From JAFDWI01 sp964449375 (GTDB lineage: Bacteria; Actinomycetota; Acidimicrobiia; Acidimicrobiales; Iamiaceae), in the NCBI GenBank assembly GCA_964449375.1, contig CAYVAS010000004.1:1-64000 (forward strand): 64,000 bases of DNA. The letters are read 5' to 3'. A program made the translations under genes and the position numbers. Numbering within the stretch: the first letter of the stretch is position 1; each line of letters opens with the position of its first letter. A model generated the notes under the pieces. That model was not told where the DNA came from and ran no database searches. It was given only the letters and a program-made list of their open reading frames with translations. This document shows, piece by piece, positions 1 through 7,413 of this stretch.

Positions 1-31
1 GGCCCGAACCCGCTGATCGCAGGTTCGGGCC
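1..31 (-). terminator. Hairpin downstream of tRNA-Ser(GCU)
   Basis: A perfect 10-bp stem (GGCCCGAACC at 1-10 with GGTTCGGGCC at 22-31) and an 11-base loop lie just downstream of the minus-strand tRNA gene. Position and strength suggest a terminator. No U-tract is visible because the window starts here. Confidence 0.6.
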
Positions 32-59
32 TTGCAGATGTCTCGCGACATCACAACGG

Positions 60-150
60 CGGAGAGGGTGGGATTCGAACCCACGGACGGGAGTGAACCC
101 GTCACCTCCTTAGCAGGGAGGCCCGTTCAGCCAGACTCCGGCACCTCTCC
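60..150 (-). tRNA. tRNA-Ser(GCU)
   Basis: The minus strand folds as a class II tRNA. The acceptor arm GGAGAGG pairs with CCTCTCC, the anticodon loop CTGCTAA carries GCT, a long variable arm follows, and the T-loop reads GGTTCGAATCC. The discriminator base is G and CCA is not encoded. It decodes AGC and AGU codons. Confidence 0.97.
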
Positions 151-221
151 TCGATGACCGGCGGCCGCCGAGGTCACCGATGCTAGCGCCCCCGACCCGG
201 GGCTCCGGCGTCGCCGCGCGC

Positions 222-1028
222 TCAGGGATCCAGCGTGCGGGCCCGCAGTGCCGCGTACGCATCGGCTGCTGCCTCGGTGAGCGGACCCGGACACGAGGGC
301 ACGGCCACCGCGTCGATCGTCGCCACCGGGTGCACGCCCCGGGTGGAGGAGGTGATGAACACCTCGGGCGCGGCGCGGAGCTGCTCCACGGTGATGTCGG
401 CGCGGACCTCCACCGGGGTGACCTCCAGCAGCAGCTCCCGGGTCATACCCCCCAGGGCACCGTTGGCCAGCGACGGGGTGCACAGGCGCCCGTCCACGAC
501 CACGAACACGTTCGACGCGGTCCCCTCGCTCAGGAACCCGTTGCTGTCGCACAACAGCGCTTCGTCCGCGCCGTCCCGCAGGGCCGCTCTTCGGGCCAGC
601 AGGTTCTCGGCGTAGGAGGTCGACTTGGCGCCGGTCAGCGGCGACGACTCGTTGCGAACGAACGGGGACAGGACCACATCCGCGGTCTCGGGCCACTCCT
701 GCTGTGCGGTCGCGTCGACCACCACCGCCGGGGCGACCTCCGGGCCCTGATCCGACACGGTGATCCGTACCTTGGTGGCCTCCGGATTCGCGGCGAGCAC
801 GGCGGCGACCGCGTCACGCAGCGATTCGTCCTCGACGGGCACCTCGATACCGAGGATCGCCGCGGAGCGGTACAGCCGGGCCAGATGACGGGTCAGCGCG
901 AAGGCCACTCCGTCGACGACACCGAGCGACTCGAACACCCCGAGCCCGACCTGGACCCCGGGGCTGACCGCGGCGACCGTCGCCTCGTGCGCCTCGACCA
1001 GACGCCCCTCGATCCATACGCGTGCCAC
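222..1028 (-). CDS. Fold-type IV PLP aminotransferase / aminodeoxychorismate lyase-like
   Basis: This is a 268-residue PLP enzyme of the class IV aminotransferase superfamily (branched-chain aminotransferase, D-amino acid transaminase, PabC). The likely Schiff-base lysine is K135 in LTGAKSTSYAE. The family signature SEGTASNVF follows near residue 167. The reading frame is open to an ATG at 1130, but that extension is low-complexity and not family-like. I therefore start at the GTG at 1028, which follows a CAGACT hexamer by six bases, the leaderless layout seen elsewhere in the window. Sequence alone does not separate PabC-like lyase from aminotransferase activity. The gene is divergent from the DUF3089 lipoprotein and no folate or branched-chain genes adjoin it. 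Confidence 0.85.
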   Translation of the reverse strand: MARVWIEGRLVEAHEATVAAVSPGVQVGLGVFESLGVVDGVAFALTRHLARLYRSAAILGIEVPVEDESLRDAVAAVLAANPEATKVRITVSDQGPEVAPAVVVDATAQQEWPETADVVLSPFVRNESSPLTGAKSTSYAENLLARRAALRDGADEALLCDSNGFLSEGTASNVFVVVDGRLCTPSLANGALGGMTRELLLEVTPVEVRADITVEQLRAAPEVFITSSTRGVHPVATIDAVAVPSCPGPLTEAAADAYAALRARTLDP

Positions 1029-1192
1029 GACCCGAGTCTGCCCGATGCCGCCCCTGACAACCCTGGTCGGTTGCCGGTGCTCGGCGGGCCGGCGCCGCGC
1101 CGCTACTGTCGGGGGCGTCGCAGCCCCCACGTCGGCCCCTTCGGCGGCGTGAGCTCTCCGCCGCCCCTCCGACCGGGAGAACGACCGGCCGC

Positions 1193-2308
1193 ATGGCCCT
1201 CACAGATCTGACACGACGCGCGATCGTGGTGTGCTGCTCGGTCCTGCTGGTGACGACCGGGTGTGCGACCAGCGACGTCCCGGCGGGCGACGACACGGCT
1301 GCCGACACCGTGTGGCTGTGCCTCCCCGGAGTCGAGGACCCCTGCAGCGCCGAGGGCACCATCACCCAGGTCGCCGCGGACGGGACCACGACCGTGGAAC
1401 GGCCACGGACCGCCGACGACCCGCCGATCGACTGCTTCTACGTCTACCCCACCGTGTCGACCCAACCGCGGGCGGTCGCGGACCGGACCGTCGACGCCGA
1501 ACAGGTCGCGGTCGCCACCGCCCAGGCGTCCCGGTTCTCCCAGGTGTGCCGGGTGTTCGCGCCGATGTACCGGCAACGCACGATCGGGGGCATCTTCGGC
1601 CGGGAGGCGACCCCCACCGAGGCCGAATTCGCCTACCAGGACGTGCGGACCGCCTGGCAGGAGTACCTGAGGGACCACAACGCCGGCCGTGGGGTGATCC
1701 TGATCGGGCACTCCCAGGGCTCCTTCGTCCTGGCGGACCTGATCGCCGCCGAGATCGAGACCGACCCCGAGGTCGCCGAGCGGCTGGTGTCGGCCATGCT
1801 CCTGGGTGGCAACGTCACCGTCGCCGCCGGGAGCGACCGGGGAGGCACCTTCGAGCACCTGCCCGCGTGCACCGCCGAAGGCCAGACCGGTTGTGTGGTG
1901 GCCTACTCGGCGTTCGACGGACCACCCCCGCCCACCGCCGGCTTCGGCGTGGCCGGCGACGGTGAACAAGCCATATGCACCAACCCGGCCGCGCTCGGCG
2001 GCGGTCCCGCCGAGCTGCATCCGGCCTTCGTGACGGGCGAGTCCCTGCTGGGCCGCGTCGAGCCGACCCCGGGCACCGTGGACACGGCCTGGGTGGGGTA
2101 TCCGGGCTTGTTCACCGCCGAGTGCCGGGCGAACGCCACCCACTCGTGGCTCGAGGTCACCTCCCACCGCACCGGCCACGACGATCCCCGGCCCGAACTC
2201 CCCGACGCACTGGGCGCCGACTGGGGGCTGCACCTGCACGACGTGAACGTCGCGTTGGACGACCTGGTCGCGCTGGCGGCCCGCCAGGGCGCGGCGTGGG
2301 ACGATTGA
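1193..2308 (+). CDS. DUF3089 family lipoprotein, alpha/beta hydrolase
   Basis: A 371-residue exported lipoprotein. Positively charged residues and a hydrophobic stretch lead to the lipobox LVTTGC, with C24 as the lipidated cysteine. The mature part resembles DUF3089 proteins, an alpha/beta-hydrolase group. The nucleophile elbow is GHSQGS with S174, preceded by the hydrophobic strand GVILI. A histidine near the C-terminus (LHLHDVN) could complete the triad. The substrate is unknown. Family members are expected to be secreted esterases or lipases. It sits alone between a divergent aminotransferase and a DinB-like gene. A GGGAGAA element lies about 11 bases before the ATG. Confidence 0.85.
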   Translation: MALTDLTRRAIVVCCSVLLVTTGCATSDVPAGDDTAADTVWLCLPGVEDPCSAEGTITQVAADGTTTVERPRTADDPPIDCFYVYPTVSTQPRAVADRTVDAEQVAVATAQASRFSQVCRVFAPMYRQRTIGGIFGREATPTEAEFAYQDVRTAWQEYLRDHNAGRGVILIGHSQGSFVLADLIAAEIETDPEVAERLVSAMLLGGNVTVAAGSDRGGTFEHLPACTAEGQTGCVVAYSAFDGPPPPTAGFGVAGDGEQAICTNPAALGGGPAELHPAFVTGESLLGRVEPTPGTVDTAWVGYPGLFTAECRANATHSWLEVTSHRTGHDDPRPELPDALGADWGLHLHDVNVALDDLVALAARQGAAWDD

Positions 2309-2367
2309 GCCAACCTTCGACTCACCGCCCGGGCGGCGCGCGTCCTGCGACATCCCGGCACAGCCCC

Positions 2368-2373
2368 TAGCAT
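2368..2373 (+). promoter_or_regulatory. -10 hexamer TAGCAT, leaderless layout
   Basis: TAGCAT ends seven bases before the GTG of the DinB-like gene and there is no Shine-Dalgarno sequence. Transcription would start at or next to the start codon. Confidence 0.45.
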
Positions 2374-2380
2374 CGCCAGC

Positions 2381-2893
2381 GTGTCCCGCGCCGCCCCCGA
2401 CCTGCTCGTCGAGATCCTCGCCCGGATCGACGGCCACGTCGCCGACATCCTGGACGGCCTGGAGCCCGACGATCTGGTGTGGCGGCCCGCCGAGGACGCC
2501 AACCCGATCGGGTGGCTGGTGTGGCACCTCGCCCGGGTGATCGACGCGCAGGTCGCCGACGTGGCCGGTATCGAACAGGTCTGGACCCAGGGTGACTGGG
2601 CCCAGGGGTTCGGGCTCGACCCGGACCCGGCCAACAGCGGCTACGGCCACACCCCCGCACAGGTCGCCGCCGTCCAGCCCCGGAACACCGCCGTGCTCGG
2701 CGGCTACCACACCCGGGTGTCCGAGCAGGCCTACGACTACCTGGTGACCCTGACCGACGACGACCTGACCCGGGTGATCGACGAGGCCTGGGACCCGCCG
2801 GTGACCCTGGGGGTGCGCCTCGTGAGCATCGTCGACGACGCCGTCCAGCACGCCGGCCAGGCCCGCTACCTCAAAGGACTGCTGCCGCGCTGA
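2381..2893 (+). CDS. DinB/DUF664 superfamily protein
   Basis: A 170-residue, mostly helical protein resembling the DinB/DUF664 four-helix-bundle group, which includes mycothiol-dependent enzymes. Histidines that could bind metal lie in WLVWHLARV, GGYHTRV and DAVQHAGQARYLKG, the usual spacing for the family's metal triad. The family covers detoxifying thiol transferases and proteins of unknown role, so no substrate is assigned. The GTG start is supported by a TAGCAT hexamer seven bases upstream and by the lack of any ribosome binding site. The gene ends about 57 bases before the sulfatase, which could be co-transcribed. Confidence 0.75.
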   Translation: MSRAAPDLLVEILARIDGHVADILDGLEPDDLVWRPAEDANPIGWLVWHLARVIDAQVADVAGIEQVWTQGDWAQGFGLDPDPANSGYGHTPAQVAAVQPRNTAVLGGYHTRVSEQAYDYLVTLTDDDLTRVIDEAWDPPVTLGVRLVSIVDDAVQHAGQARYLKGLLPR

Positions 2894-2950
2894 GGCCGCG
2901 TACCGGTTGGGATGTCGATCGCTACGACCAGAGAGAGTGCATGACGACCC

Positions 2951-4306
2951 ATGTCTGATCGGCCGGACATCCTGGTGGTCCTGACGGACCAGCAACGCCC
3001 GGACTCGATGGGCGTCTACGGCCAGGCGCTTCCCGTCACCCCCGTGCTCGACGAGCTGGCCGGCCGGGGAACGGTGTTCGACCGTGCGTTCTGTGTGAAC
3101 CCGGTGTGCGGCCCGGCCCGCGCCGCGCTGCAGACCGGTCGGTGGCCGACCAGCCTCGGTTGCTGGCGCAACGGACTGGCGCTGCCCGCAGAGGTACCGA
3201 CGCTGGCCCGACGCCTGTCCGGACTCGGCTACCGGACCGGGTATGTCGGCAAATGGCACCTCGCCTCCGACATCGGCCCCCGCCTTCCCGCCGGCCGGTC
3301 CCGGGCGAGCTTCATCAGGTCCGCGGTCCCACCGGAACGGCGCGGCGGCTACACCGACGCGTGGGCCGCGGCCGATGCCCTGGAGCTGACCAGTGGCCCG
3401 TACCGGGGCCACGTCTGGGACGAGGAGGGTCGGCAGGTCGAACTGTCCGGTTACCGGGTCGATGCGGTGGCCGACCTGGCGTTGGACCGGATGACCCGCC
3501 TGGCCCGAAGCGACGACCCGTTCCTGTTGTTCGTGTCGTTTCTGGAACCGCACCACCAGAACGACCGGTTCCGCACCATCGGCCCGAAGGGCGCCGCGGC
3601 TCGCTTCGACGACTTCGAGGTGCCCGGGGATCTGCGCGGCACCCTGGGGGACTGGCGGTGGAACTACGCCGAATCGCTCGCGGCGTGCGCGGCGATCGAC
3701 CGCAACGTCGGGCGGCTCGTCGAAGGCCAGCGGACCCTCCGGGACGGCGGTGATCCGCTGGTCGTCTATGCCAGCGACCACGGCAGCCACTTCCGCACCC
3801 GCAACCTCGAGTACAAGCGCTCCTGCCACGACGCCTCGACCCGGGTGCCGCTGGTGATCGCCGGCCCCGGCTTCGACGGCGGCGGCCGGGACGACCGGCT
3901 GGTCACCCATCTGGATCTGGTTCCCACCCTGGTGCAGGCCGCCGGAGGCGAGCTCACCGACGACCTGGACGGTCGTCCCCTCCAGACCGTCGACCCGACG
4001 GCGGCCCCGTGGCGTGACGAGGTCCTGATCCAGATCTCCGAGTCCCAGATCGGCCGCGCGTTGCGGACCGACCACCACCTCTACGCCGCGGCCGCGCCCG
4101 GCTGGAATCCGTGGCGGGGCCATCTGACGCCCGACGCCCCCACCTATGTCGAGACCCACTGTTACGACCTGGACGCCGACCCGCACCAGCGGCACAACCT
4201 CGCCGGATCCACCTCGACGCGGGTGCTGCGGGCTGATCTGGCCTCACAGCTCGCCGCCGCGGTCGAACGCGTCGAGGGCGTCCGCCCCCGGGTGCGGCCC
4301 CGCTGA
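2951..4306 (+). CDS. Type I sulfatase (alkaline phosphatase superfamily)
   Basis: A 451-residue hydrolase. The N-terminus ILVVLTDQQRPDS supplies the first metal-binding aspartate (D13). The modification motif C-x-P-x-R is present as VCGPAR with C53, the residue oxidised to formylglycine in active type I sulfatases. GKWHLAS and the late metal site YASDHGSH complete the fold. No signal peptide is visible, so it is probably cytoplasmic. No formylglycine-generating enzyme is encoded here, so C53 must be modified by a distant gene. A five-codon reading frame (ATG at 2941, stop at 2956-2958) overlaps the start. The nearest GAGAG element sits better before that mini-ORF than before ATG 2951. Choline sulfatase or aryl sulfatase cannot be told apart. 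Confidence 0.88.
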   Translation: MSDRPDILVVLTDQQRPDSMGVYGQALPVTPVLDELAGRGTVFDRAFCVNPVCGPARAALQTGRWPTSLGCWRNGLALPAEVPTLARRLSGLGYRTGYVGKWHLASDIGPRLPAGRSRASFIRSAVPPERRGGYTDAWAAADALELTSGPYRGHVWDEEGRQVELSGYRVDAVADLALDRMTRLARSDDPFLLFVSFLEPHHQNDRFRTIGPKGAAARFDDFEVPGDLRGTLGDWRWNYAESLAACAAIDRNVGRLVEGQRTLRDGGDPLVVYASDHGSHFRTRNLEYKRSCHDASTRVPLVIAGPGFDGGGRDDRLVTHLDLVPTLVQAAGGELTDDLDGRPLQTVDPTAAPWRDEVLIQISESQIGRALRTDHHLYAAAAPGWNPWRGHLTPDAPTYVETHCYDLDADPHQRHNLAGSTSTRVLRADLASQLAAAVERVEGVRPRVRPR

Positions 4307-4375
4307 CCACTCGCCGGCCACCGATCCGTGACGGGGCTTGCGGAGCAGTCGGTACTGGGCGAACCTGGGCGGCCC

Positions 4376-4618
4376 ATGGCCGACGAGCACGCCAGCAGAA
4401 CCGTCGAGGTGCGGGTGGTCCCGCGGGCCCGTCGCGACGAGATCGCCGGCGAGCGGGACGGGCGGCTGCTGGTGCGCACCACCGCCCCACCGGTTGACGG
4501 TGCCGCGAACGACGCGGTCCGCAGGCTGGTGGCCGACCACTTCGGGGTCAAGAACCGTCAGGTCACCCTGGTCCGTGGCGAACGGTCCCGCGACAAGGTG
4601 CTGCGCATCGAGACCTGA
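4376..4618 (+). CDS. DUF167/YggU family protein
   Basis: An 80-residue protein of the small DUF167 (YggU) family. The core VRVVPRARRDEI is followed by LLVRTTAPPVDGAANDAV and a C-terminal strand. In known structures these form a compact alpha/beta fold of uncertain function. I chose the ATG at 4376, 14 codons before the conserved core. A GTG at 4328 would add 16 residues and cannot be excluded, since neither start has a strong ribosome binding site. The gene follows the sulfatase on the same strand and ends at a large hairpin shared with a convergent operon. Confidence 0.75.
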   Translation: MADEHASRTVEVRVVPRARRDEIAGERDGRLLVRTTAPPVDGAANDAVRRLVADHFGVKNRQVTLVRGERSRDKVLRIET

Positions 4619-4645
4619 CGGCGCCCGCGCCACGGGACGATTCGC

Positions 4646-4693
4646 GTCTTTGCACCACGCGCCCCCTTCGGGCCGGGTCGACGGTGCAAAGAC
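4646..4693. terminator. Bidirectional terminator hairpin
   Basis: GTCTTTGCACC (4646-4656) pairs perfectly with GGTGCAAAGAC (4683-4693), and the 26-base loop can itself pair through CCC/GGG. It lies between two convergent genes, so it can end transcripts from both sides. Confidence 0.65.
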
Positions 4694-4724
4694 CGGTTCG
4701 CGGCGGGCGGGGCTGGGTCGACGG

Positions 4725-5516
4725 TCAGAAACCCGGGGGGCGGACGTCGACGGCGGAGGGATGCCAGGGCACCAGGATCCGGCGCAGGCTCCCCACCGCG
4801 GCATACGCGACGAACCCGAGCACCGACAACAGGATGATCACCGCGAACAGATCGGCCACCTGCAGCTGGTTGAGGCTCGCCACCGCCAACCAGCCCAGCC
4901 CCTCGTTGCCGGCCAGGTACTCGGCGACGATCGCGCCGATCGTCGCCAGCACCACACCGACCTCCATGCCGGTGAGGATCGAGGGCAGCGCGCTGGGCAG
5001 CACCACGAAGCGCAACCGCTGGATCCGACTGGCGCGCAGGGTCGCGGCCAGGTCCCGGTGCCCGGGCTCCACGGCCCGGATGCCCGCCCGGGTACCGGCG
5101 GTGATCGGAAACAGGGCGAAGATCGCCGCCACCATGACCTTGGCCGACAGCCCGAAGCCCATCCACAGGATCAGCAGCGGCACGATCGCGACCTTCGGCA
5201 GGACCTGCAGCGCCACCAGGAACGGGTTCAGCGCCCGATCCAGCACCGGCAACTCACCGATGACGATGCCCACGATCAGTCCCGCGACCAGCGCCACGCC
5301 GAATCCGATGACGATCTCCTGGGATGTCACCCAGATGTGGTGCCAGGTGCGGCTCTGGCCCAGCAGGTCGACGATCGACCGGCCCACGTCCTCGGGAGGC
5401 GGCAACACGAAGTGGGACACGTCGGCGGCCACCACGTAGACCTTCCACCCGATCAACAGCGCCGCCACCAACCCGAGGGTGAGGGCCAGCGCGGCGAACC
5501 GCGCCCGCAGGCTCAC
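4725..5516 (-). CDS. ABC importer permease (SsuC/TauC/ThiX type)
   Basis: A 263-residue polytopic membrane protein of the nitrate/sulfonate/taurine/HMP-type permease family. It has several hydrophobic segments and the cytoplasmic coupling region around TAGTRAGIRAVEPGHRDLA, which contacts the ATPase. It would form the channel for the substrate delivered by the upstream binding protein. The GTG start at 5516 overlaps the ATPase stop as GTGA, so translation is probably coupled. The longer reading frame back to 6008 is a shadow of the ATPase gene. The substrate is not evident. Thiamine or riboflavin precursors, sulfonates and nitrate are all transported by relatives. Confidence 0.9.
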   Translation of the reverse strand: MSLRARFAALALTLGLVAALLIGWKVYVVAADVSHFVLPPPEDVGRSIVDLLGQSRTWHHIWVTSQEIVIGFGVALVAGLIVGIVIGELPVLDRALNPFLVALQVLPKVAIVPLLILWMGFGLSAKVMVAAIFALFPITAGTRAGIRAVEPGHRDLAATLRASRIQRLRFVVLPSALPSILTGMEVGVVLATIGAIVAEYLAGNEGLGWLAVASLNQLQVADLFAVIILLSVLGFVAYAAVGSLRRILVPWHPSAVDVRPPGF

Positions 5517-6292
5517 GCGGCGGCCGCCTGCAGGTGCTCGCGTATCCGCTGGACCTTGGCCTGGAACGCCGTGGAGCTCTGCAGTTCCAAGGGCCGAGGC
5601 CGCTCGAAGTCCACCTCGATGCTGCCGGCGACCCGCGCCGGGCGGGGGGTGAGCGCCACCACGCGGTCCGCGAGCAGGACCGCCTCGCTGATCGAGTGAG
5701 TCACCACGATCGCTGTACTCGGGCGTTGCTGCCAGATCCGCTGCAGTTCCAGGTTCATGGTGTCCCGGGTCAGCGCGTCCAGCGAGGCGAACGGTTCGTC
5801 CAGCAGGACCAGCCGTGGCGACGCCACCAGCGCCCGGGCCAGCGCCGCCCGTTGACGCATGCCTCCCGACAGCGCGGCGGGCCGCATCTGTTCGAAGCCA
5901 CCCAGACCCGTGAACTCGCACAGCTCCCGCGCCCTGGCGAGCCGTTCGTTCCGGGGCACGCCCCGCAGGCGCAAGGGGAGCGCGATGTTCTCCTCGATCG
6001 AGAACCACGGCAACAGGTTCGGATCCTGGAACACGACCGCCAGGCTGTCGATCACCTCACGGTTGGGGCGGTCGTGGTCCCACACGGGGCGGCCGTCGAC
6101 CTGCACCTCGCCCTGGGTCGGCGTGGTCAGCCCCGCCGCCATGCGCAACAGGGTGGTCTTGCCGCACCCGGAGGCACCCACGACCGCGACGACCTCGTCG
6201 GGTCCCACCTCGAGGTCGACGCTGTCGACCGCGACCACTGCTCCGGGTCCTCCCCCGAAGGTCCGGCCGACCCCCCGGAACGAGACGTTCAG
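5513..6292 (-). CDS. ABC importer ATPase (NrtD/SsuB/TauB type), probable CTG start
   Basis: A nucleotide-binding subunit of about 259 residues. Walker A is GASGCGKTT (about residues 39-47), the signature is LSGGMRQR, and Walker B is LVLLDEPFASLD with the D-loop. The H-loop reads VVTHS. There is no ATG, GTG or TTG in frame between 6394 and the conserved N-terminus LNVSFRGVGRTF. The only suitable codon is CTG at 6292-6290, whose last two bases begin the TGA stop of the binding-protein gene. GAGG lies seven bases upstream. The ATG at 6394 would force a 106-base overlap with the binding-protein gene and add unrelated sequence. The gene is coupled to the permease by GTGA. Confidence 0.88.
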   Translation of the reverse strand: MNVSFRGVGRTFGGGPGAVVAVDSVDLEVGPDEVVAVVGASGCGKTTLLRMAAGLTTPTQGEVQVDGRPVWDHDRPNREVIDSLAVVFQDPNLLPWFSIEENIALPLRLRGVPRNERLARARELCEFTGLGGFEQMRPAALSGGMRQRAALARALVASPRLVLLDEPFASLDALTRDTMNLELQRIWQQRPSTAIVVTHSISEAVLLADRVVALTPRPARVAGSIEVDFERPRPLELQSSTAFQAKVQRIREHLQAAAA

Positions 6293-7374
6293 CGGAGGAC
6301 CTCGTCGATCAGGTCGTTGGTGTAGAACTCGGTCGCTTCGGACCCTTCCGGAGCGATCTGGAGGTCGACGAACCCCTCGATGCCCTCGTCCCAACGTTCC
6401 GGCACGTTCCTGAGCATGTTCTCCCGGCCCGCGGCCAGCCAGATGTCCCCGACGCCCTGGATGACCGGGATCGCCTTCTCGGGTTCGTCCAGCTGGGGAA
6501 GGTCCCAGTCCGCACGGACCTGGGGGATCAACGCCTCGAGTTCCTCACCGCCGTCGACGATCACGTCCATCGCCTGCTTCAGGCCTCCCAGGTAGGCCAC
6601 GATGTCGTCGTGGCGGGACTCGGCGATCTCCCGGGTGGTCACCAGGATCGTGCCCAGCAGCGGGTTGGTGTCCTCGCCGAGGTCGTAGAGGAACGCGTCG
6701 GTCTCGGACTCCATGATCGACGTGGTGGCCTCGTGGGTGGCGAAGACGCCGTCGATCCTGTTGGCCTCGATGAGTTCGAACGACGCGGCCTCGTTGCCCA
6801 CGGCCTGGCGTTCCACCGAGGAGGGATCCACGCCGGCGGACCGGAGTACGAAATCCAATGTGTTCTCGGCGTTGCCGGCCAGGGTCGCCAACCCGATCGT
6901 CTTGCCCGACAGTTCGGAGAGGTCCCGCAGCGGCGCGTCCTGGGACGACAGCAGGTTGTAGATGATCCGCTGGTTGACCGTGGCGATGCTCACAAAGGGC
7001 GCCGACTCCTGGGACACGGCCTTGACCAGCGCGAGCGGTGCGTTGCGGATCAGGTCCACGTTGCCCGCGGCGAGCTGCTGCAGTGCCTGGGGCGCGCTGC
7101 GCGCGAACTGCAGATCGAGGTCGATCCCGCGCTCCTCCTGGTAGCCCGCGGATTTCGCGGCACAGTCGGCGAAGAACGCCAGGTACAGCGGAAAGGGCAT
7201 CATCACCTTGAGCTGGGACGTGCCCGCGTTCGAACCGCCGGTGCCGGCACCGTCGGCCAAGGTGGTGCCCGTCGATCCGGATCCCGAGTCGCCACACGCC
7301 GCGAGCACCCCGCCGGCTCCCAGCACCGCCGATGCGGCGAGGGACTGACGGAGAAAATCACGACGGGAATGCAT
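6289..7374 (-). CDS. NMT1/THI5-like substrate-binding lipoprotein
   Basis: A 361-residue periplasmic-type binding protein. The N-terminus SRRDFLRQSL is a twin-arginine signal and the lipobox GVLAAC places the lipidated cysteine at residue 27. A Gly/Ser/Thr linker follows, then an NMT1/SsuA-like fold with FPLYLAFFADCAAKSAGYQEE and the typical LQQLAAGNVDLI. Relatives bind pyrimidine precursors of thiamine, riboflavin, nitrate or alkylsulfonates. No TPP or FMN riboswitch is visible upstream. Only 39 bases separate it from the PaaK-like gene, so the four genes 9018 to 4725 are probably one operon. That context hints at uptake of an acid that is then activated. Confidence 0.88.
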   Translation of the reverse strand: MHSRRDFLRQSLAASAVLGAGGVLAACGDSGSGSTGTTLADGAGTGGSNAGTSQLKVMMPFPLYLAFFADCAAKSAGYQEERGIDLDLQFARSAPQALQQLAAGNVDLIRNAPLALVKAVSQESAPFVSIATVNQRIIYNLLSSQDAPLRDLSELSGKTIGLATLAGNAENTLDFVLRSAGVDPSSVERQAVGNEAASFELIEANRIDGVFATHEATTSIMESETDAFLYDLGEDTNPLLGTILVTTREIAESRHDDIVAYLGGLKQAMDVIVDGGEELEALIPQVRADWDLPQLDEPEKAIPVIQGVGDIWLAAGRENMLRNVPERWDEGIEGFVDLQIAPEGSEATEFYTNDLIDEVLR

Positions 7375-7413
7375 GACGTTAGATCTCGGTTTCGCTCGGT
7401 GGCGACGGTGGGG

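Noticed and set aside
1103..4195. A 1030-residue open frame on the minus strand
   Set aside because: It runs antisense to the DUF3089, DinB and sulfatase genes, has low-complexity Gly/Arg/Val-rich sequence and no family motifs. Such frames arise from the GC-rich third positions of the real genes.
7375..7413. A TPP or FMN riboswitch before the NMT1-like importer
   Set aside because: The gap to the upstream gene is only 39 bases and holds no riboswitch core motifs.
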